Below are positions 31,061 through 40,083 of a DNA stretch of 64,000 nucleotides, piece after piece (positions within the stretch are counted from its first letter, which is position 1; every line of letters starts with the position of its first letter). Origin of the DNA: Oegoconia quadripuncta (taxonomy: Eukaryota > Arthropoda > Insecta > Lepidoptera > Autostichidae); assembly GCA_949316235.1 (NCBI GenBank), contig OX438758.1, forward strand, positions 4,869,731-4,933,730, written 5' to 3'. Position numbers and translations under genes: made by a program. Under the pieces are notes generated by a model that was given only the letters and a program-made list of their open reading frames with translations, had not been told where the DNA came from and ran no database searches.

Positions 31061-32616
31061 CACTGGGCCGCAAAAATAACGGGTCACTTAGAAAAACCGC
31101 GATATCTCCCAAAGTTATGCACATAGATCCCTCGTATAAATAATATGTTATAGGCAGATAAGTGGCACTTATTATACATTTCAAAAAAGGTTTCATTTGA
31201 ACAAGCTATAGCTTAAAAAAAAAAATTCGGAATTTTGAAAATTATCAAATTTCGAATTTTTTATAAAAGAATATTTTTAGCTTATGTTTCAAACCAAGCT
31301 ATCATTATAAACAGCTTTTTGGTCTGGTCTCAGTATCTTGTGCATCAACATGTCATTATCTCCTGAAGAATGTACACGAATTATCACCATGGTACAAGAA
31401 GGAAGGAGTCAGCGGAGTACTGCTAGAACAGTAGGTGTATCTTTATCCAGGGTCCAAAGAGTACTCCAGCGATTTCAAGAGACCGGCATGAACATCAGAA
31501 AACCAGGGAATGGCAGGCCAAGGTGCACAACTGTACGAGAAGACCGATTCATCGTGAGCACTATGTTAAGAAATCGACATCTCACGGCTGTTCAGGTCCG
31601 AAATGCCTTCAAGAAGTTCACCACAACAATCTGAGCTCTGACACGATCCTGCGGCGACTTGGTGAAGCTGATATAAAGCCTTATAGACCAGCAAATGGCC
31701 CTAAACTGCTCAGAGAACATCGAATTGCCAGGTTGCGATTTGCTCGAGAACACATCCGATGGACAGATGAAGATTGGTCCAGGGTTATGTTTTCCGATGA
31801 GTCTAGATTTTGTTTATTCACACACGATGGGAGACGAAGAGTATATAGCCGACCAGGTGAACGTTATCGTCAAGCGTGTTTTGAAGAAAAGGTGCCATTC
31901 GGTGGAGGGTCAATAATGGTATGGGCTGGGATATCTTCAGAGAGTCGTACGGAGTTAGTGATTATAGAAAACGGTTCTTTGACGCCTCTCAGATACGTAG
32001 AGGAGATTTTAAATGAGCATGTTGATCCTTTCCTGGTGAATATAGGCGCAAATTCCATTGTTATGCACGATAATGCGCGACCACATAGTGCATATTTGGT
32101 TAACGCGTATATTCAAGACGTCGGTATCACCCGCATGGAATGGCCAGCTCGCAGCCCGGACTTAAATCCCATAGAGCATTTATGGGACGAGCTCGCGAGA
32201 TGCGTTAAACAACGCTCTCCAGCTGCAGCTACCTTACGTGAGTTAAGGAGTGCGCTAGTGGAAGAATGGTCAAACATAGACCAAAACCGTATTAGAAATT
32301 TGGTTTACAGCATGCCACATCGTCTTGATGAAGTGATACGGGCTTGTGGAGGAAATACAAGCTGTTAAAATGTCAGAAAAGCTTTCTTTTTGCAGATTAA
32401 CTGTGTTGTTTATTTTTGTTGTCAAAAGTTAGAAGTTGTTTTTTTTTCATTTTTTTAGTTTTCAAATAAAATTATTGAGTTTACAAACATGTTATGTATT
32501 TTATTTTATGTATAAGTCAGTCATCTATAACATACTACAGTTTCACGGATTAGTGTTGTGTATTTAGGAAACTATCACACTTTTTATAAGCGACCCGGAA
32601 TTTTTGCGGCCCAGTG
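31061..32616 (+). mobile_element. Complete Tc1-like element inserted in pogo exon
   Basis: The left end CACTGGGCCGCAAAAATAAC GGGTCACTTA and the right end (32,587-32,616) are imperfect inverted repeats of about 30 bp beginning CACTGGGCCGCAAAAAT. Both ends are flanked by TA (31,059-31,060 and 32,617-32,618), the expected target duplication. Removing the element and one TA restores an open pogo frame across the junction (V-E-Y-S-K-E-N). Length is 1,556 bp, typical for Tc1. Confidence 0.9.
31350..32368 (+). pseudogene. Tc1-family transposase (DD34E) with one frameshift
   Basis: ATG 31,350 starts M-S-L-S-P-E-E-C-T-R and an N-terminal paired-like HTH (Q-R-S-T-A-R-T-V-G-V-S-L). The frame shifts once between about 31,600 and 31,625; the second frame (from about 31,610) reads L-S-S-D-T-I-L-R-R-L-G, M-F-S-D-E-S-R-F (first Asp), V-M-H-D-N-A-R-P-H (second Asp) and S-P-D-L-N-P-I-E-H-L-W-D (Glu), ending at TAA 32,366-32,368. 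About 340 residues in total is the normal length. The single small indel is the only damage I see, so the insertion is moderately young. Confidence 0.85.
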
Positions 32617-32643
32617 TATATTCTACTTTTGGTGTCTTTGGCA
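32617..32643 (-). pseudogene. First codons of the second pogo transposase
   Basis: On the minus strand TTTTCAGT (acceptor-like) precedes ATG, and the frame reads M-P-K-T-P-K-V-E-Y up to the Tc1 junction at the duplicated TA. The frame resumes at 31,058 as S-K-E-N-L-Q-K. This is the start of the protein, since pogo transposases begin with a short basic segment before the psq helix-turn-helix. Confidence 0.7.
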
Positions 32644-33249
32644 TACTGAAAATATAACAATAATAATTTAGAAAATTTAGCATAAAGATTGCGAAAGAAT
32701 TTAAGCATTTTGAACACAACTACACGTGATACTGGCAACACACTGACCGATAATCGATCATGATAGTTATTGCCCGGGCAATAGATATTAACACATGGCA
32801 ATTACTAAAATGATGGTGGGCAACAACTAAAAATATTCAAATTTAGGTTCAGTGATTGCCCACAGCTAAAATAACCGTTCGGAATCTAAATTCAACACAG
32901 ATTACTATAATGCCATCATAACTGTGCAACAATAGTTAAATATCAAATACAAACCATCAAAAATAACCTATAAGCAAGTATAATTTCTTATGAAAATTAC
33001 TAAAATGTATGAATAACACGTTCGGGTCGTCTTGATAAAATAGAACTGTTTTGCATTCCAACAAAACAGATATTATGTGTGTGAAAAACACACAGACCGG
33101 TCGGAAATACTAGCTTGCACTGATCGGTCTCCATCCGAAGCACCGACAGCGGAAGCTGCCAGGCCCCTGACGGCACCGGCACTTTCATCCTCTGCTTCAG
33201 AATTACACGCACTCATTGCACAAAAACACTATGCCACTGATATTTCTAA
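32644..33249. other. No gene recognised; pogo flank and GC-richer patch
   Basis: The first 250 bp continue the 5' flank of the pogo element, with TGCCC-type repeats (ATTGCCCGGGCAAT, 32,770-32,783). Bases 33,080-33,220 are GC-richer and open on the plus strand (Ser/Ala/Pro-rich) but show no domain. No RNA gene seen. Confidence 0.3.
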
Positions 33250-33963
33250 CATGTATTTTTTTTTCATTTATTTGGGTTAACAAACAATGTTACAATGTAT
33301 ATTACACACAACAATTATATCAATAGCATTACTAAATGTAACATCAACAACATTAACCACAGATTAGTAATAGTATATAGACATAGTAGTAGTATATAGA
33401 CATATATATACATATAGATATACACATACATGTACACTACAATATACATATAGCACAAACAATAAGTACCTATAGTTATATAAAAATTTTATTATCATAG
33501 CAAACACTCACTTATTCCGGATAATTCTAAGGTTTTCAACAAGTTTAAGTCTATCCATGATCAATCTCTTGAAAGTGCCTACTCGTAGATAGTTAATAAT
33601 AATTAGATAGTTAATAATTTGATATATCGGAGATCGAAAACCGGAGTTAGTTCGACATAAGTTAGTTGCAAATACATTACATTGTCGCGATGTACTGATA
33701 TTCGATCTTAGAGGTACACGGTAACATATTTTGTCATGAATAGGAATGCAGTCATATTTATTGTGACAAATATCAAATAATAGCATTGCTTTTAGTTGCT
33801 TTCGTCTTGATTCCAAATCAACAACGTTATATTTTTCAAGAAGTTGATCATAAGATAACCGATTAAAAGTTGAACGACTGCGACAACATTTGTAGTGAAT
33901 GTGACGAAGGAATTTCTTTTGAACTTTTTCAAGAGAAGCTTTATACTTATTATAAATAGGGTC
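33250..33963 (-). pseudogene. LINE ORF2 C-terminus and 3' UTR, downstream of the Gypsy insertion
   Basis: On the minus strand, just left of the Gypsy element, the frame reads I-Y-N-K-Y-K-A-S-L-E-K-V-Q-K-K-F-L-R and continues with S-R-R-K-Q-L-K-A-M-L-L-F-D-I, ending I-R-N-K-stop at 33,508. This is the post-RT region of a Jockey/CR1-like LINE (non-LTR retrotransposon). It is followed by an AT-rich 3' UTR and an A-tail (TTTTTTTTT on the plus strand near 33,250-33,260). Small indels near 33,800 and 33,900. It is continuous with the RT at 38,268-38,740 once the Gypsy insertion is removed. Confidence 0.75.
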
Positions 33964-34159
33964 TGTATTGTTTTGTTATCACTTATGAGGTATGGTAATT
34001 TATTATTGATACACACATTAAGGATTTTCAACCTTGATTATTAATTCACTGAAAAACACACAGAGTTTCGTGATAGTACAAATCAAAACGTCACAAATGT
34101 CAACGCTGAAAGCGCGGGAACTGGGGTGCGTTCCAATGCACGCAGGCCACTCCCTGACA
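33964..34159 (-). repeat. 3' LTR of mag-like Gypsy
   Basis: 196 bp, identical by eye to 38,067-38,262. On the minus strand it starts TGTCAGGGAGTGGCC and ends AACAAAACAATACA. Preceded on that strand by the polypurine tract that overlaps the pol stop codon. Confidence 0.95.
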
Positions 34160-34169
34160 TCCCCCTTCT

Positions 34170-35894
34170 TTACTGATGAAACCGTTTGGGTGTAACCACT
34201 GCACGTCCGCTGCGCGTGGTGCGTATCGCTGCAGGAGGTGGAGCATCTGGCTGGGACGTTCGTGCCAACGCAGTTGGTTCGGCAGGGATGGAAGGTAATG
34301 GCTGTGTCTCGAGCTCAGGAGGAACCTGCGAAATAGATAATGGGAGTGTAGGTTGTTCAACAGGAGAAAGTAACGATGGTGTGTCTTGTTCAGAAGGTTT
34401 CATGTGCCAAGCATTCCTTCTATAGATAGAACCATCTTGGGTTTGTACTATGTATGAGCGAGGACCTTCTGAAGCAGTAGAAACCACTTGAGCTGGTACC
34501 CAGTGTTTATGATCTTGTCTCAAGAATACTTGTTCACCAGCTTCATACGCTTTGCTCTCTATGTTTCCTCTGTCTGCAAACTTTTTCTCCGTCTCTTTGA
34601 TTTTCCTGAGCTGTTTACTAACATTCTTTATTATTTTTGGTTTTAGATGATGTGAATTTATGGGTAATATGGTTTTGGTTCTTCTTCCCATTAAGCGCTG
34701 CACAGGAGAGCCTAAATTTGCTCTTGGGGTATTTCTGTGCATTAGTAGAGCCAAGTGAATATCAGAATTTTCATCTAGGCACTTTCTCAATAGGTTTTTC
34801 GCCTCTTGGACATAACGTTCAGCTAAACCGTTGGATCTTGGAAATAATGGGCTTGAGAATCTGTGATCAAACTTCCATTCCTTGGCAAACTTCCGGAAAT
34901 CTGCTGAATCGTATTGTTTACTATTATCGGTTTGGAATATTTCTGGAATGCCAAATACTGAAAACCATAACTTCAGTTCCTTTATTACAGCTGTGCTGCT
35001 GGTGGATAATAGTTGCTTAAAATCGAAATAACCAGAATAAGCATCTGCAATGACAATGTAGTCTTTGCCATTAAGTTGGAATAAATCAGAGGCAACTATA
35101 CTCCATGGCCTCTCGGGAACCTCCTGTTCCATTATGGGTTCCATATGATTATCATTCTGAAACTTCCTGCAAGTTTTACATTTTCTGACAAAGTTTGTTA
35201 TGTCTCTTGCCATTTCAGGCCAGAATACACTTTCTCTAGCCAATTGTAAGGTACCACTAATGCCCTTATGACTTAAATGGCAGTTTTTCATTACCAATTG
35301 GGTCATCAATGGAGGTATTAGAACACGGTCACCTTTGAATATTAAATGGTTATACACACTTAAAGTATCTCTATAATACCAATATTTTCTTAGGTTTTCG
35401 CTTAAATCATTTATATTTTCCGGCCAACCTTTTAAAATGGTGTTCTTCAAGTCTGTTAATTCTGTACATTTTTCTATTTCTTGTAATAGTTCTTCTCTTC
35501 TTGACTTTGAAAATGGACATAAGGCACAAATTTCTAATGTATGATCATTCATTTCTTCACAGCTCAAATCTCTGCAGTCTCTTGATAATGTATCTGCCAC
35601 ATAGAGCTCTGTCCCTTTTTTATATATTATTTTTGCATTATAAGGCAATATTTGATAGAGCATTCTCTGTAATCTGGGCGGTGCATCTGTCAGTGGCTTT
35701 TTAAATATGGACTCCAGAGGTTTGTGATCTGACTCAATTGTTAAGTCTTTACAACCCCATATATAGGTGTGGAATTTCTTACAGGCCACTAATATAGCAT
35801 TGGCCTCTTTTTCCAGCTGACTGTAATTCTGTTCCGCTTTAGTGAAAGATTTTGCGCAATAAGCAATCGGCTTCTGATTTTGCATTAGTACTCC
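34170..35894 (-). CDS. mag-like Gypsy pol, RNase H-integrase part
   Basis: This is the continuation of the same frame after the TGA at 35,895-35,897. It reads I-A-Y-C-A-K-S-F-T-K-A-E-Q-N-Y-S and L-T-I-E-S-D-H-K-P-L-E-S-I-F (RNase H), then the integrase zinc motif C-H-L-S-H-K-G ... C-K-T-C-R-K, the catalytic core I-V-A-S-D-L-F, F-Q-T-D-N-S-K-Q-Y and N-G-L-A-E-R-Y-V-Q-E-A (D-D-E), and a Pro-rich tail. It ends at TAA 34,170-34,172, which is already part of the polypurine tract. 571 residues from the first Met; the true polyprotein begins in the upstream ORF. Confidence 0.9.
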   Translation of the reverse strand, partial: GVLMQNQKPIAYCAKSFTKAEQNYSQLEKEANAILVACKKFHTYIWGCKDLTIESDHKPLESIFKKPLTDAPPRLQRMLYQILPYNAKIIYKKGTELYVADTLSRDCRDLSCEEMNDHTLEICALCPFSKSRREELLQEIEKCTELTDLKNTILKGWPENINDLSENLRKYWYYRDTLSVYNHLIFKGDRVLIPPLMTQLVMKNCHLSHKGISGTLQLARESVFWPEMARDITNFVRKCKTCRKFQNDNHMEPIMEQEVPERPWSIVASDLFQLNGKDYIVIADAYSGYFDFKQLLSTSSTAVIKELKLWFSVFGIPEIFQTDNSKQYDSADFRKFAKEWKFDHRFSSPLFPRSNGLAERYVQEAKNLLRKCLDENSDIHLALLMHRNTPRANLGSPVQRLMGRRTKTILPINSHHLKPKIIKNVSKQLRKIKETEKKFADRGNIESKAYEAGEQVFLRQDHKHWVPAQVVSTASEGPRSYIVQTQDGSIYRRNAWHMKPSEQDTPSLLSPVEQPTLPLSISQVPPELETQPLPSIPAEPTALARTSQPDAPPPAAIRTTRSGRAVVTPKRFHQ

Positions 35895-38054
35895 TCAACA
35901 AGCATAACTACTTGCATCGACTGACAACAGTATCGGGGCCTTTGGATCATAGTATCCTAGGACTGGTGGACTTTTTAACAGTTCCTTAAGCGCCATAAAT
36001 GCATTTTCTTGATCTACGTCCCAATACCAGTCAGTGTCCTTTTGCAGAAGTTGTCTTAGTGGTGAAGTTATGTCGGCCAGATTTTTTATAAATTTTGAAA
36101 GGTAAGTTATTATTCCTAAAAATCGTTGGAGTTCCTTAACATTTTCAGGCCTTTTTATTTTACTAATTGTCTCCAGCTTCTCCGGATCTGGTTTCAAACC
36201 ATTTTCTGTAACAATATGTCCCAGGAACTTTACTTCTTGAGTGTTGAAAATACATTTCTCTTTATTGAGTTTTAGTCCTGCACTTTTATATTTATTTAAG
36301 ACTATGTTTGTTATTTTTTCCAGGTCCTCTTTAGAAGCTGCATGCAGGAGTACATCATCCATCGAAACTTCAGCATTTTTGACATCCTCTAGCAAAGAAC
36401 TCATCACTTGTTGGAAGACCTCTGGAGCAGATGCCAGACCGAAGGGCATTCGTAAACAGGAATACCTTCCAAACGGTGTGCTAAAGGTTAAATAGTCTGT
36501 TGTCCGAGGTGTGACTTTGAGTTGCCAAAATCCTTTTTTACAGTCAAGCAGAGTGAACCACTTCGAACCTGATAATCTAGAGGAAATTTCTTCCAAAGTA
36601 TTCAATGGGTAAAATCGTCTCTTTTTATTAATTGCTGTTGGGTCAATACATAACCGTATTTTATTATTTTTTCTTACCACTACCATTGGAGAGACTGCTG
36701 GTGTTGGTTCTGTTACTGGCTTTATAATTTTTTGTTTCACCATGCTATCCAGTTCTTTTTTGACCTTGTCTCTCAAGATATGTGGTACTTTCCTCGCAGG
36801 ACAGATTGGTAATTTAGGATCATCAATTAAATCAATGTCGTATTTAAATTGTTTTAAGCAGCCTATGCCATCAAATAGTTCATCATCTTCAGTAATAGTA
36901 TGTATTCTCTTCATGAGATTGAGTTTCACACAAGTAGATTTTCCCAATATAGGTGTAACGTCGCTGTCAACCACTATGAATTTTATTGGTTTTGAGCAAT
37001 TTTTAATTGTTATTAGTAATTTAGTTTCACCAAGTACAGGGATCTTATGGTTTGAGAATGACATTAAATATTTAGTGTTGGATGAACTTATCATAGCTTT
37101 CGATTTGACGGCTAAACTCTTTGTGAGTACATTGCACTGACTTCCAGAGTCTAATTTAAATTTAACTTTGTTACTTTGAGGCAATACCGCTGTCTCATAC
37201 CAATCCTCTCGGTCTATATCGGAATCAATCGCCGACACATACAATTGTGATGAGTTACTATCTTCATCTGAACTTTCTCCTCTGTCATTCTGTGCTAACG
37301 TTTGTACCTTTTTCATTCTACAACATTTACTGAAGTGATTTTTCTTGTGACATTGCTTGCATACTTTGCCGAATGCAGGGCAGGCTTTCCGTCCATGTTT
37401 GGTGTCACATCTTTTGCAATGAAAGGTTTCTTCTTGCTTTTTATTTTTATTTGCACTTTTCTTGCCACTGTTGTATGTCACTGCATCTACTGATGCTGTC
37501 TGTTTCATTCCCGCAACCTGCAGTTTTACTTGTTCAGCTGAGCGACATATGTTTATGGTTTTTAATAATGTAAGGTCGTCTTCGGCTAGCAACCTCTCTC
37601 TGGTGGAGTCGCTCTTTATGCCTATTATGATGCGATCCCTTATTATACTGTCTTCCAATGTGCCATAAGAGCAATTTTTTATTTTGCCTTTTAAATCTGT
37701 CAAAAATTCGTCAAAGGTGTGATCTTTTTGTGTGATTTGGTTGAACACATACCTTTCGTAAGTTTCATTAATTTTTGGTGTGAAATGTCTCGTAAATTTC
37801 TTTTTAATGATCGAAATCGACTTAGCTTCCTCCGTACTTAGGTTAAAAGTATTGAATATAATGGCCGCGTCGGGACCTATAGAAGACATAAATACGGCTA
37901 CTTGTACATCCGGCGACTTCGACATAAGATTTGTCGCGATTGCATACCACTCAAATTGCTGTAGCCACAATCTCCAGGAAGCAGCCACATCTTTTTCAGC
38001 ACCAATCGCGAAGGGCCTTGGCGGGCGAACATTAGTATCCGTAGCCTCGGTCAT
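35895..38054 (-). CDS. mag-like Gypsy gag-protease-RT polyprotein, ends at in-frame TGA
   Basis: 719 codons from ATG 38,054, only 12 nt after the LTR. Gag occupies about residues 1-200 and is followed by two Cys-rich knuckles (C-K-R-C-D-T-K-H-G-R-K-A-C; C-K-Q-C-H-K-K-N-H-F-S-K-C-C). The protease has L-D-S-G-S-Q. The RT shows I-R-L-C-I-D-P, F-T-L-L-D-C-K-K-G-F-W-Q, M-P-F-G-L-A-S-A-P and V-S-M-D-D-V-L-L-H; the usual Y-x-D-D is S-M-D-D here, so the first position is unusual. The frame ends V-D-A-S-S-Y-A-C-TGA inside the RNase H start, and remains open beyond. With identical LTRs this is a recent copy carrying either one nonsense mutation, a readthrough site or a sequencing error. Confidence 0.9.
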   Translation of the reverse strand: MTEATDTNVRPPRPFAIGAEKDVAASWRLWLQQFEWYAIATNLMSKSPDVQVAVFMSSIGPDAAIIFNTFNLSTEEAKSISIIKKKFTRHFTPKINETYERYVFNQITQKDHTFDEFLTDLKGKIKNCSYGTLEDSIIRDRIIIGIKSDSTRERLLAEDDLTLLKTINICRSAEQVKLQVAGMKQTASVDAVTYNSGKKSANKNKKQEETFHCKRCDTKHGRKACPAFGKVCKQCHKKNHFSKCCRMKKVQTLAQNDRGESSDEDSNSSQLYVSAIDSDIDREDWYETAVLPQSNKVKFKLDSGSQCNVLTKSLAVKSKAMISSSNTKYLMSFSNHKIPVLGETKLLITIKNCSKPIKFIVVDSDVTPILGKSTCVKLNLMKRIHTITEDDELFDGIGCLKQFKYDIDLIDDPKLPICPARKVPHILRDKVKKELDSMVKQKIIKPVTEPTPAVSPMVVVRKNNKIRLCIDPTAINKKRRFYPLNTLEEISSRLSGSKWFTLLDCKKGFWQLKVTPRTTDYLTFSTPFGRYSCLRMPFGLASAPEVFQQVMSSLLEDVKNAEVSMDDVLLHAASKEDLEKITNIVLNKYKSAGLKLNKEKCIFNTQEVKFLGHIVTENGLKPDPEKLETISKIKRPENVKELQRFLGIITYLSKFIKNLADITSPLRQLLQKDTDWYWDVDQENAFMALKELLKSPPVLGYYDPKAPILLSVDASSYAC

Positions 38055-38066
38055 GTTTCGGCACCA
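38055..38066 (-). promoter_or_regulatory. Primer-binding site of mag-like Gypsy
   Basis: TGGTGCCGAAAC directly follows the 5' LTR (…ATACA|TGGTGCC) on the minus strand. The leading TGG is complementary to the universal tRNA 3' CCA. The gag ATG begins at the next base, so there is practically no leader between primer site and start codon. The donor tRNA cannot be named with confidence. Confidence 0.7.
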
Positions 38067-38262
38067 TGTATTGTTTTGTTATCACTTATGAGGTATGGTA
38101 ATTTATTATTGATACACACATTAAGGATTTTCAACCTTGATTATTAATTCACTGAAAAACACACAGAGTTTCGTGATAGTACAAATCAAAACGTCACAAA
38201 TGTCAACGCTGAAAGCGCGGGAACTGGGGTGCGTTCCAATGCACGCAGGCCACTCCCTGACA
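38067..38262 (-). repeat. 5' LTR of mag-like Gypsy
   Basis: 196 bp; no difference from the other LTR found on reading both. It should hold the promoter and polyadenylation signal of the element. Confidence 0.95.
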
Positions 38263-38267
38263 GGGTC

Positions 38268-38740
38268 CCAAATGGATACAGCATATTCCAGCTGTGATCT
38301 GACTAGTGTTTTAAATAAATATAAAGATAAAGTTTTTTAAAGTTTCCACATGATCAACTGACAAACCCATACATTTTAAACGCTTTTCTAATAATGTTAT
38401 AGACATGCGTATCCAGAATCAGTTTGCTATCTAAAGTTATACCTAGGTCTTTGATAGTTTCAACTTTGTCTAATTTAGAGCCACATAAAGAGTAATCGAA
38501 TTGACTAGTTTGTCTTTTTCTTGTGAAGGACAAGAACTTGCATTTATTTAAACTAAGTTCCAGTTTATTTTCCCTACAATAGGCAGAGAATTTGTCTAGA
38601 TCTTTTTGAAACATAAGATGGTGATCTATGTTTTCAATTGTATGATAGATTTTTAAGTCGTCGGCATATAAAAGATACTTACAGAAGTCGAAGCAAGTGC
38701 TAATGTCATTTATGAATAATATAAATTATGTAATTTATAT
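38268..38740 (-). pseudogene. LINE ORF2 reverse-transcriptase part, upstream of the Gypsy insertion
   Basis: The minus strand reads C-K-Y-L-L-Y-A-D-D-L-K-I-Y (RT motif with Y-A-D-D, about 38,650-38,690), F-S-A-Y-C-R-E-N-K-L-E-L-S-L-N-K-C-K, I-K-D-L-G-I-T-L-D-S-K-L and, after a stop near 38,354, L-V-R-S-Q-L-E-Y-A-V-S-I-W-D-P at the Gypsy junction. The frame resumes at 33,958 after the Gypsy and one GGGTC are removed. Upstream similarity ends near 38,740, so it is a 5'-truncated Jockey/CR1-type LINE. Confidence 0.75.
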
Positions 38741-38923
38741 CGAAAAACGCGAAATATCGCTATAGAATTTTCGCGAGAGAAAAAATTTTGTAACCTCTAT
38801 ACGGCAAAATTTAAAGACGCTATGAGTTGACAGATGACAGCGCGGTAAACAGAGCGCGCTACTGCAGGAGTGAAAGAGAGGGAAGTATAAGACGAAGGAT
38901 TTTGGTGAGTTATGCTATTTAAT
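38741..38923. other. Left flank of P2; no gene recognised
   Basis: AT-rich to 38,800, then a mixed block with GCGCGG and GAGCGCGCT words around 38,840-38,865. It ends with TATTTAAT, the left copy of the P2 target duplication (38,916-38,923). No coding signal. Confidence 0.3.
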
Positions 38924-39417
38924 CACAGACTACCTTACCCCACGAGACAAGTAATGTAAGGCGACTGTTAGCGACGCGCTCACATTAATATTTTAAATAT
39001 TCTAAATTAATATAGGGTATTGTAAAACTGTTTGTTAAGTAGGTAATTTTAAATATTTTTTATATAAATTAATTAAGAAATATAAGAAGGTAATTTTAAG
39101 TATTTTTATGTATACGGAACCTCCTCCTTTTTTGAAGTCGTTTAAAAATTGGAAGGTATTTAATTATAAATTACTGTCTCGCTACCTATATTAAGCGGTA
39201 ATTTTTGTAATTGTCACAAGTTCACTACCATCCGCAAGCGAGAACGAACGCCTTTAAAATTCAAAATTGTATTATTGCCCTGTTTGAGTACAAATATACG
39301 CGAAGTCGCAACTTTGAAGAGTTAATCTTTTTTCGTGAACCTCCATCCTCTACAGCGACCTCTATCTGTCATGCATTTGCTCAAATGCTCCTATACTTTA
39401 TTGAAAATTAAATTTCC

Positions 39418-39690
39418 ATCCACATCACCTGGATGAGTGGAAGTCTACCACTGTACGTTTCTCAAGAAACTTCTTACCACGTACGACCACCCTGTGGAAC
39501 GGACTTCCGGCAGCGGTATTCCCGAACGAGTACGACATTGGAACCTTCAAGAAACGAGCCTACACCTTCCTCAAATGCCGGCAACGCATCTGTGACCCTT
39601 TTGGTGTTGCGGGTGTCCATGGGCGGCGGTGATTACTTTCCATCAGGTGACCCGCATGCTCGTTTGCCGCCCTCTCATATAAAATATATA
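39418..39690 (+). repeat. LINE 3' end inside P2
   Basis: The plus-strand frame reads [19 protein letters not shown] and [18 protein letters not shown], ending [12 protein letters not shown], followed by GATTACTTTCCATCAGGTGA and CCCGCATGCTCGTTTGCC. This is the end of ORF2 plus the tail of a lepidopteran LINE, open throughout its length. The same tail is at 15,129-15,290. It is 5'-truncated; clade uncertain. Confidence 0.8.
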
Positions 39691-39832
39691 TATATACATT
39701 TGAACACACGCGCGCCCTTGCTTTAGTAGTCTCCCCTACATTATATTACTCTTTATTTAGTAGTGACCAGACAATCGACCCGTGAACTGTTTATTTAGCG
39801 CTACAAACAAAAATCAAAAAAATACCACAACA

Positions 39833-39912
39833 ATGCCAAATTGTGCTGTGAAGTGGCGTGGAAGTCATAGTAGAAAAAATAATTTCAAAAAGGATAACAT
39901 CACGTTTCACCG
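39833..39912 (+). pseudogene. P2 exon 1: N-terminal half of THAP domain
   Basis: ATG 39,833 reads M-P-N-C-A-V-K-W-R-G-S and ends I-T-F-H-R at a donor GTAACT (39,913). THAP domains bind DNA through a C2CH zinc site beginning C-x2-4-C. Here the expected second Cys is W (C-A-V-K-W), a TGT/TGC to TGG type change that would remove a zinc ligand. The exon ends in phase 2 and joins in frame to the acceptor at 44,919 to give H-R-F-P-A-D, the usual F-P run of a THAP domain. Confidence 0.7.
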
Positions 39913-40083
39913 GTAACTACATTTTATAATATAATTTTACAGTAAAAATTAGCAGAGTTCAAGTTATACTGGTCTTTATCAGTATTTGTCCCTGTGGAAC
40001 GGACGCCACGTGTAAGTAGAGATGTGGAGAAAAAGTATCGATTAGCCATTGTTTAAATAAATTAGGAAATTAATAATGACTAC

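Larger units (their letters stand above)
33964..38262 (-). mobile_element. Young mag-like Ty3/Gypsy LTR retrotransposon
   Basis: Two 196-bp LTRs (33,964-34,159 and 38,067-38,262) start TGT and end ACA, appear identical base for base, and are flanked by GGGTC on both sides (33,959-33,963; 38,263-38,267), a 5-bp target duplication. On the minus strand the 5' LTR is followed by TGGTGCCGAAAC (primer-binding site) and the 3' LTR is preceded by AAAGAAGGGGGA (polypurine tract, 34,160-34,171). Total 4.3 kb. Protein motifs place it near the mag/SURL lineage. It sits in a LINE, on the same strand. Confidence 0.95.

Noticed and set aside
33370..33440. AT-dinucleotide-rich tract with ATATAGACATA repeats
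   Set aside because: Simple low-complexity part of a LINE 3' UTR; no further structure.
35895..35897. Selenocysteine or programmed readthrough at the Gypsy TGA as an established feature
   Set aside because: No supporting structure is visible and the position is inside a folded domain; reported only as an anomaly.
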